From Gymnothorax reevesii (taxonomy: Eukaryota > Chordata > Actinopteri > Anguilliformes > Muraenidae): a stretch of 64,000 bases of DNA. This document shows positions 57,447-64,000 of this stretch, in pieces (the first letter of the stretch is position 1; each line of letters opens with the position of its first letter). Under the pieces are notes generated by a model. It ran no database searches. It was not told the DNA's origin and saw only the letters and a list, made by a program, of their open reading frames with translations. Location: the NCBI GenBank assembly GCA_029721435.1, contig CM056574.1, forward strand, positions 28,505,001 to 28,569,000, read 5' to 3'. Made by a program: the position numbers and the translations under genes.

Positions 57447-59650
57447 AAATCGAACAAAAAAATTTTGCATGATTAGGCTATTTTGTTTTATTGTTTTGAA
57501 ACTAAAATGAAAATACAGAAAAACAAAAACCTAATGAGCGCTGTTTTTTCGTTCTAAGATTGAAATGCGACAATGGCAAAATCTTGTTTTGTTTGTTTTT
57601 TACAAACAGCAGCCGGTTTATTTATTTTTCCCAAACAAGTGTTGTGCACTAGAATGCACCCCGTTGCTAAAACACGCATAGGTCACTCTATTCGAAAACT
57701 ACAGCAATTAGACTGAATAGAGGAAACACAGCGAAATAATCCAGGCATTTCTTATTAATTGATCAATACAAAAGCAAGTATTTTTAATGAGATTAACCTG
57801 TATCTAAGCATTTCAAACAGGTTGAAAACAATAGCCTTCTGAATCGGAATATCAGCTGCCTTATAAAATGTAATGTGCTCTACCATAAAAGTTGACATCT
57901 ATATATATTATAGTCTTCTGATTTGGAATATCAGCTGTCTTGAAATATAATGTGCTCTACCTTAAAAGCTGACACCTCTGTATTCATATTATTATAGTTA
58001 ACAGACAAAACAGGAAACAAATGTTTGCTTCTGAAGTTGTTCCCAACATCAAAGCATATTTTCCACCAAATACTCGTGTTTTTATTTAAAATATATCATT
58101 TTCCTCTGCTTGAGTGAATAAATCCCATACCTACCACTGACAAATCAGACGTGTCAAATTTAAACATTTACTAATATTGGCATCTCCCCTCAGCAGACTT
58201 TCTGTCCGAGACCAGCCCGCGTCTGACAGAGCAGTAACAGAACCTGACCCACGTCCGACAGTTAAAATCTCATCTTTTTTCCCCTACTAATGACACGTTT
58301 ACGTGTGTTTGTGTGGAAAGTCGCTTTTACTATAAGTTAACAGATGAGCGTATCAGCCACACGGGCCAACTTGAAATTATGTTAAACCGAAACACGGATG
58401 AGTGTGTTTTATTTTCAGTGTATGAAATAACAAGAAATTTCTCCAATCAAATACCAATAAATGGGTTGCAGTTTGTCTTTGGACTTCCCTTGCAAAATCC
58501 ATGATTGGACTGAGCTCAGCTGTCAAGTGAAAGGCGGTGTATATCTTAAAATAGCTGTCGATCAAAACGGGATTCAGCCTTTCGACTGATCCTCCAATCA
58601 TCATGTGGAAGCACAGCATCCAGGCCAGCCGAGGCCTGCCCACAGCTCCATCGTGGCATTTATCTAATGAGCATCGAGTTTCCAGGCAATGAAATGAACT
58701 GTTCTATGCAGTCCCATTGAAGTGCAGGGACACTCAGTTTTCACGGGCCAATGCTGTATGAGAGGATAACATCGAGAACAAACTTGTCTTCGAGATGAGC
58801 GTGTTCCAACACATTTGTAGGGCCAGAAAAATCGTGAAATTGCTGCCTGCTCACCTTTTCCCCCAGTATCAGCTCCATTTAATGCTAATATTAGTAAATG
58901 TTTAAATTTGACACGTCTGATTTGTCAGTGGTAGGTATGGGATTCATTCACTCAAGCAGAGGAAAATGATATCATATTTTTAAAACACAAGAATTTGATG
59001 GAGAGAACATAAAATATGCTGTGATGTTGGGAACAACTTCAGAAGCAAACATTTGTTTCCTGTTTTGTCTGTTAAATATTATAATACAAATACAGAGGTG
59101 TCAGATTTTAAGGTAGAGCACATTATATTTAAAAACAGCTGATATTCCGATTCAGAAGACTATAATACGTAGAGGTGTCAGCTTTTATGGTAGCACATAT
59201 TACATTTTATGAGACAGCTGATATTTCGAATATGAAGGCTATTGCTTTCGACCTGTTTGAAATGCTTATATACAGGCTGATCTCATTAAAAATACTCACT
59301 TTTGTATTGATCAATTAATAAGAAATGCCTGGATTATTTTGCCGAGTTTCCTCTTTATTCAGTCTAATTGCTGTACTTTTCGAACAGTGAAGTATGCGCG
59401 CTCCAGCAAGGGGGTGCATTCTAGTGCACAAGACCTGTTTGGGAAAAATAAATAAAACAGCTGCTGTTTTTAAAAAACAAACAAAACTTAAAAAACAAAC
59501 AAAACAAGATTTAGCCATTTTCTCATTTCAATTTTCGAACGAAAAAACGGCTTTCAAGGGGTTTTTGTTTTTCTGTATTTTCCTTTATTTTTAAAACAAA
59601 AAAACAAAATACCCTAACCAAGTAATTTTTTGTTTGTTTGATTTGAGTTA
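57447..59650. mobile_element. 2.2-kb foldback structure with about 740-bp arms
   Basis: The left arm (about 57447-58184) reappears as reverse complement in the right arm (about 58881-59650). Matching blocks include ACCACTGACAAATCAGACGT, TTGTTCCCAACATC, GAAGCAAACATTTGTTTCC (right-arm sense), TTATTAATTGATCAATACAA and GAATGCACCCC. Identity is high in the inner part and lower with small indels outward. Each arm also contains a tandem duplication of about 90 bp (GGAATATCAGCTG...GTGCTCTACC). The spacer of about 700 bp is unique and has no recognised gene. It is either a foldback transposon or two inverted copies of one repeat. Confidence 0.85.
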
Positions 59651-59900
59651 GATAGTAAACGGGCAAAGTTAGCTGGCTAATAGCTAATCCTACCTAACTT
59701 GAGTAGAGAACATCCTGACTGTAACTTAAAGTAAGCTGGCAAGCCATGTGAACCACAAGGCACGCAGCGAAAGCGGGATCTCTTCAACTCAGATGGGAAG
59801 CGGTTTTTCCCGAGGTTGAATTTCCTATGGTGCATGCGGGTGCGGAAGCTCGTAAGAACAGCAAATTACAGTCAGCTCGCGACTGGCATAAAACAAGAGT

Positions 59901-60411
59901 TGTCAGTGTAATGTGAATATGGGCCACTGGATGGCAGTATTTACCTTTTTTTTTATTCAGCTCAGACTGGAGCTATGTTTAGACATGTCCTGGACATGTC
60001 TGGGGCAAGTCCCCGAAAAGTAAAAAAAAGGAGGTCTAAATGTGGGTGGGGTCTGCAAAAGAGTATATAAAGCAAAGAATTGAGACAGTAAAGTAGTAGG
60101 AGAAATTGCAAGAAGAAGGATAAGTGTGACCAGACCTGTCATTTCTGTTCAAGACCTGTGAAGTTTCTTTTGTGGATTTTTGCCTGTGTTTGAGCCTTTT
60201 TCCTCACCCAGCACATCACCAGGAAACCCACCAAAGGGACTGTAAATATTTCTGTTTTTTTTTATTCAATCTTGGTCATTTAGTTGTAGGTGATTGTTAG
60301 TTATTGTCTTTGTTCATTAAATTCGTTTAAGTTTTAAATTGTGTCTGTCATCCCTTGCTGTTGCTGTTGTGGTTGTGTAGTAAATTGTAGTAACAAATTG
60401 GGGCCATAACA
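59901..60411 (+). repeat. Candidate 5' LTR of the Gmr1-type element
   Basis: Probable borders TGTCAG at 59901 (or TGTGAA at 59912) and AACA at 60411. A TATA box (GTATATAAAG, 60063-60072) and an ATTAAA near 60316 are in promoter-then-poly(A) order, and a tRNA-Pro-type primer site follows directly. The 3' LTR lies outside the window, so the left border is a guess. Confidence 0.5.
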
Positions 60412-60414
60412 AAT

Positions 60415-60436
60415 TGGGGGCTCAAGGTCCGGGATA
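60415..60436 (+). promoter_or_regulatory. Primer-binding site, tRNA-Pro type with insertion
   Basis: Reads TGGGGGCTCAAGGTCCGGGA. The proline-tRNA primer site of many retroelements is TGGGGGCTCGTCCGGG; here two extra bases interrupt it. It lies three bases after the presumed LTR end. Confidence 0.6.
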
Positions 60437-60526
60437 GACCATTTTGTGAGTAATTTATTGAAAATCTAACATTTCAAATTGTAAAATTGATTTTTTTAAT
60501 TGAATACATATATATTGACAACAGCA

Positions 60527-62473
60527 ATGGATGATTTCTTGGCATCACCAACCGTAGGGGTTTTGAAGTCTTTTAAAAAGACAGAACTGTTGGAAATATG
60601 CAGACATTTGGAGCTGACAGAGGTAAAACCAGCCATGCGAAAAGCAAGACTGGCTAGAGAGATAGTTGAATATTACATTGATGAAAATGTGTTTGCACCA
60701 GGAGATCTGGAACAGTTTCCAGTGGAAAATCCAAATATAGAAATGGAACTTAAATTAAAACTGCTCGAGATTGAAAGGGAGGAAAGAGAAAAAGAAAGGG
60801 AGGAAAAAGAAAAACAAAGAGAATTTGAGAGGGAAGAAAAAGAAAAACAAAGAGAATTTGATAGAGAGAAAGAGGAAAGAGCAGAAAGAGAGAGACAGAG
60901 ACAGAGAGATTTTGAATTAGAGAAATTCGATAGAGAAGAAAGACTCCAAATGGAGCAACTAAAAATTTAAATTGAAACTAAAAATAAATTTTGTGCCAGT
61001 CAGGAGGTAAAACTGGTGCCTCCATTTTCGGAAAAGGACGTTGACAACTATTTCCAGTGTTTTGAAAAGGTAGCAAAGAGTTGCCAGTGGCCAAAGGAAC
61101 ACTGGCCTCTGATGTTGCAAACTGTCCTCAAGGGTAAAGCTCAACAAGCCTATTCGGCTTTGTCTGCAGATGATTCCTCTGATTATGAGGTTGTCAAAAA
61201 GGTTATTTTGAGAGCTTATGAGTTGGTTCCAGAGGCTTACCGACAGAAATTCAGAGGTCTGAAGAAATCTGAAAATCAGACTTATGTTGAATTTGCTAAT
61301 GAGAAGCAGGTTTGCTTTGAGCGCTGGTGTACTTCTATGGAGGTCAAGGATGATTTCAACTCACTAAAAGAGATGGTGTTAGTTGAAGAATTCAAGAACT
61401 GTGTTAAAGATGATGTTAAGACCTACCTTAATGAGAGGCAAGCACTGAATTTGCAATCAGCTGCCAAATTTGCAGATGAATATGTTCTCACACATAAGTC
61501 CAAATTTCAGTCTAGCAGTAATAATAGATGGTCCCAATTTCAGAAAAAGGGTTATGGTGATACCCAAGATTCCTCACCCAAAGACAAAGACAAATCTGGT
61601 GATGGTGCTCAGAAATCCAGTAACAGGTCTGATCAAAGTGTGAAAGCTGACAGTGACAAAAGTGGTCTAGTTTGCAGTTATTGCAAGAAATCTGGTCATG
61701 TTACAACTAACTGTTGGTTCCTAAAAGCTAAGAAAGAAAAAGAAAAGGATACCAAACCAAATGCCTTTGTGAAAACAAGGTTAGAAACCCCTGTAGTAGA
61801 TAACCTATCTGCTAAATTGCCTGCTTCTTGTGGGGCTACAGCTGACTTCGTGAAGGAGGAATTTCTTCCATTTGTGTCAGAGGGATTTGTGGCTCTGAAT
61901 GAGCATACTACTCCTGTCCCCATATATATCCTAAGGGATACCGGAGCTTCTCAGTCACTTTTGTTGATGGACTCCTTGGAGTTACGTGATGAGACCGCTT
62001 CAGGGGATTTCATACTTGTACAAGGTATTGAAGAGAGGACTGTATCTGTACCCCTGCGCTCTATATTCTTGAAGTCAGATTTAGTTACAGGACAGGTAAA
62101 GGTGGGACTTATGTCAAGTCTACCTATAAAGGGTGTTTCTCTGTTGCTAGGCAATGACCTGGCTGGGGGCAAAGTAGTTCCCCCTGTACATCTTACTTCA
62201 CAGCCGAGCACTGAAGATGGGGATGAGGACCCATCTCTGTATCCTTCTTGCGCAGTGACTCGTGCTATGGCCAAGAAGGCTAAAGAAGATGTTGTGGTGC
62301 CGTCCAGCACATTGAATAGTCAGGACTCAGGTGGTTCGCCTCATGACTCTGATTGGCCTACTATGGTTTCTCCGTTTGAGGACTTCTCAGATACTTTTAT
62401 CAGTTCTCTATTCAGCCAGCCGGATGGGTCTGGTGATTTTGATGTGTCTGGAGACTTGTCTCTGTCCAGATAG
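60527..62473 (+). pseudogene. Gmr1-type gag-protease with an internal stop
   Basis: One reading frame from ATG 60527 (MDDFLASPTVG) encodes Gag and protease, broken by TAA at 60968-60970 and ending at TAG 62471-62473. The first part ends in a long charged coiled coil of E, R and K repeats (60775-60965). Then comes a capsid region (61016-61500) with FRGLKKSENQTYVEFA and a leucine-rich helical part that resembles the SCAN domain; derivation of SCAN from a Gmr1-like gag is published knowledge. The zinc knuckle is CSYCKKSGHVTTNC (about 61670-61712). The protease has LRDTGASQSLL (about 61930-61962) and LLGNDLAGG. The same frame continues into integrase. Confidence 0.85.
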
Positions 62474-63735
62474 CGGTTGATTGAGGAGCAAACTAATGAT
62501 CCTGAAATTTGTGCACTAAAGAGGAGAGCCCTTCCTGATAAAGAAATAGACGCAGTTCCAGTTGGGTATTATCTCAAGGATGGTGTGTTGATGCGGAAGT
62601 GTCGCCCTCCTGATATCCCTGCCAATGCAGATTGGGCAGCGGTCAGGCAAATTGTTGTTCCGAAGGTCTACAGGAATGAGATCTTAACAATGGCTCATAG
62701 TTTACCTTTAGGAGGTCATCTTGGTGTTAATAAGACTGTTGATAAGATCATGAAACACTTCTTTCGGCCTGGGCTTCGGAAAGACGTTTCCAACTTTTGC
62801 AAAACCTGTCACACTTGTCAGGTAGTTGGAAAACACCGGTTAGACCCACCTGTAGCTCCATTGCAGCCTATCCCAGCATTTGGGGAGCCATTCTCTAGGT
62901 TCATTGTTGATTGCGTTGGTCCATTACCCAAGACTAGATCTGGAAATCAGTACTTGTTGACAATCATGTGTGCATCTACCAGATTCCCCGAAGCCATACC
63001 TCTACGTAACATCAAGGCAACTGCAATCTCGAAGGCTTTGATAAAGTTCTTCATGTTGTTTGGTCTTCCCAGGGAAATTCAGTCAGACCAAGGTAGCAAT
63101 TTCACTTCAGGATTGTTTCAGCAGGTTGTGTATGAACTAGGTGCAAAGCAGATTCTTTCTAGTGCCTATCATCCAGAAAGTCAGAGTGCCTTAGAGCGGT
63201 TTCATTCCACTCTCAAGACAATGATGAGAACTTATTGTTTTGACCATGAGAAAGACTGGGATGAAAGGGTTCATTTGCTGTTGTTTGCAGCTAGAGAAGC
63301 AGTGCAGGAATCTACTGGATTCAGTCCATTTTAGCTAGTGTTTGGTCATGAAGTGAGAGGACCTTTGCTATTATTGAGTGAACAATGGCAAGAAAAAGAG
63401 CCGCATATCAGTCTGTTAGACTATGTTAGCAAGTTCAAGGAAAGATTGCGTGCAGCTTGTGACCTAGCCAAAGAGAACTTGAAATCAAGTCAGGGAAAAA
63501 TGAAAACTTGGTATGATCATAAGGCTAGAAGCCAATGACAGGCTAGAAGCTTTAAACCAGATGACAAGGTCCTTGTGTTGTTTCCCTTGCAGTCCAATCC
63601 ATTGCAGGCTAGATTTCATGGTCCTTATGAAATTCTGACAAAACTCAATGATCTCAATTACATTGTGAAGACTCCAGATAGGAGAAAACCAAAACAATTG
63701 TGTCACATTAACATGCTGAAGCCTTATCATGACAG
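62474..63735 (+). pseudogene. Gmr1-type integrase with two stops
   Basis: Integrase of the same element and in the same frame as gag-protease. The zinc domain has H-x4-H-type residues (HLGVNKTVDKIMKHFF) and C-x2-C (CKTCHTCQ), about 62708-62820. The core shows D in FIVDCVGPLP, D in QSDQGSNF and E in SALERFHSTL. A GPY/F-like module (RFHGPYEIL, LKPYH) ends near 63726. Stops are TAG at 63332-63334, where relatives have an acidic residue after GFSPF, and TGA at 63536-63538, consistent with CpG decay of an arginine codon. Integrase directly follows protease and precedes RT, the order of Gmr1-like elements rather than of standard gypsy. Confidence 0.85.
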
Positions 63736-64000
63736 AAATGCTAGGGTTGCAGCTGTCACTTCAGATTCTCCAATGGCCGAGATTTGTGAAGATGAGGGGG
63801 AGTTTCAAGATGATGAACTAAGAATTAAAGCTGAAGTTCTTTCATGTAAATTGTCAAATTCTGAAGTGTTGCAGAATCTTGATGTAAAACTCCAGCACTT
63901 AGAACCCTCACAGAGAGATCAGTTTGAGAGGTTGATCAAGAAATATGAGGATCTGCTTCCTGATGACATTGAGCATCCCGTGGCATACTTCTCCAGGAAG
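63736..64000 (+). pseudogene. RT start fused to RNase H, core deleted
   Basis: The frame continues without a stop from 63539 to the window edge. About 63898-63966 reads LEPSQRDQFERLIKKYEDLL, the segment that precedes the RT domain. It is followed directly by IEHPVAYFSRK (63968-64000), which belongs to the beginning of RNase H. The whole RT core, including the YxDD box, is missing between them, without loss of frame. The rest of RNase H and the 3' LTR lie beyond the window. Confidence 0.75.

Noticed and set aside
58313..58504. 63-codon open frame in the spacer of the foldback structure
   Set aside because: No domain, ordinary length for chance, and no sign of splicing or conservation that could be judged here.

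Overview
The window looks like a gene-poor stretch of an animal nuclear genome, most probably a ray-finned fish. The reasons are the repeat mix (Tc1-like, hAT, piggyBac-like and palindromic MITEs, L1 and Penelope-like remnants, a tRNA-derived SINE, and two Ty3/gypsy lineages including a Gmr1-type with integrase ahead of reverse transcriptase), the many CA/TG microsatellites, GT-AG introns and AT-rich intergenic DNA. The species cannot be named from the sequence. No complete ordinary host gene was found. Almost everything recognisable is a transposable element or a decayed gene fragment.

Layout. 0.5-2.8 kb: a SINE with a perfect 15-bp target duplication, next to a broken minus-strand gypsy gag and its probable LTR. 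4.2-7.2 kb: a palindromic MITE, a TTAA-flanked MITE, then a complete 1,506-bp Tc1-like transposon with perfect 28-bp ends and an intact DD34E transposase, the only intact DNA-transposon gene here. 11.9-14.4 kb: an L1-like ORF2 remnant split by a hAT MITE, then a Tc1-derived non-autonomous element. 15.6-18.2 kb: a nest of DNA transposons. 18.6-20.2 kb: a Penelope-like remnant with a GIY-YIG domain. 22.6-28.1 kb: three non-autonomous DNA elements, one a hAT with a perfect 8-bp duplication.

29.6-40.1 kb is the most structured part. Three exons of a transposase-like gene sit on the plus strand. Its first intron holds a CAGTCCCC-ended DNA transposon, and inside that lies a complete minus-strand Ty3/gypsy retrotransposon (31087-38955) with two 1,072-bp LTRs in which I see no difference, a tRNA-Ser-type primer site, and gag, protease and pol. 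Its gag-protease junction has the layout of a programmed -1 frameshift signal, and an in-frame UAG separates protease from pol.

41-50 kb holds Tc1 fragments, LINE tails and the exons of a protein kinase C-like gene that lacks its catalytic core. 57.1-59.7 kb holds an integrase-like fragment followed by a 2.2-kb foldback structure. 59.9-64 kb is the 5' part of a decayed Gmr1-type retrotransposon. Its gag-protease-integrase reading frame stays in one frame, interrupted by four stop codons, and its reverse-transcriptase core is missing through an in-frame deletion. The element runs off the right edge of the window.
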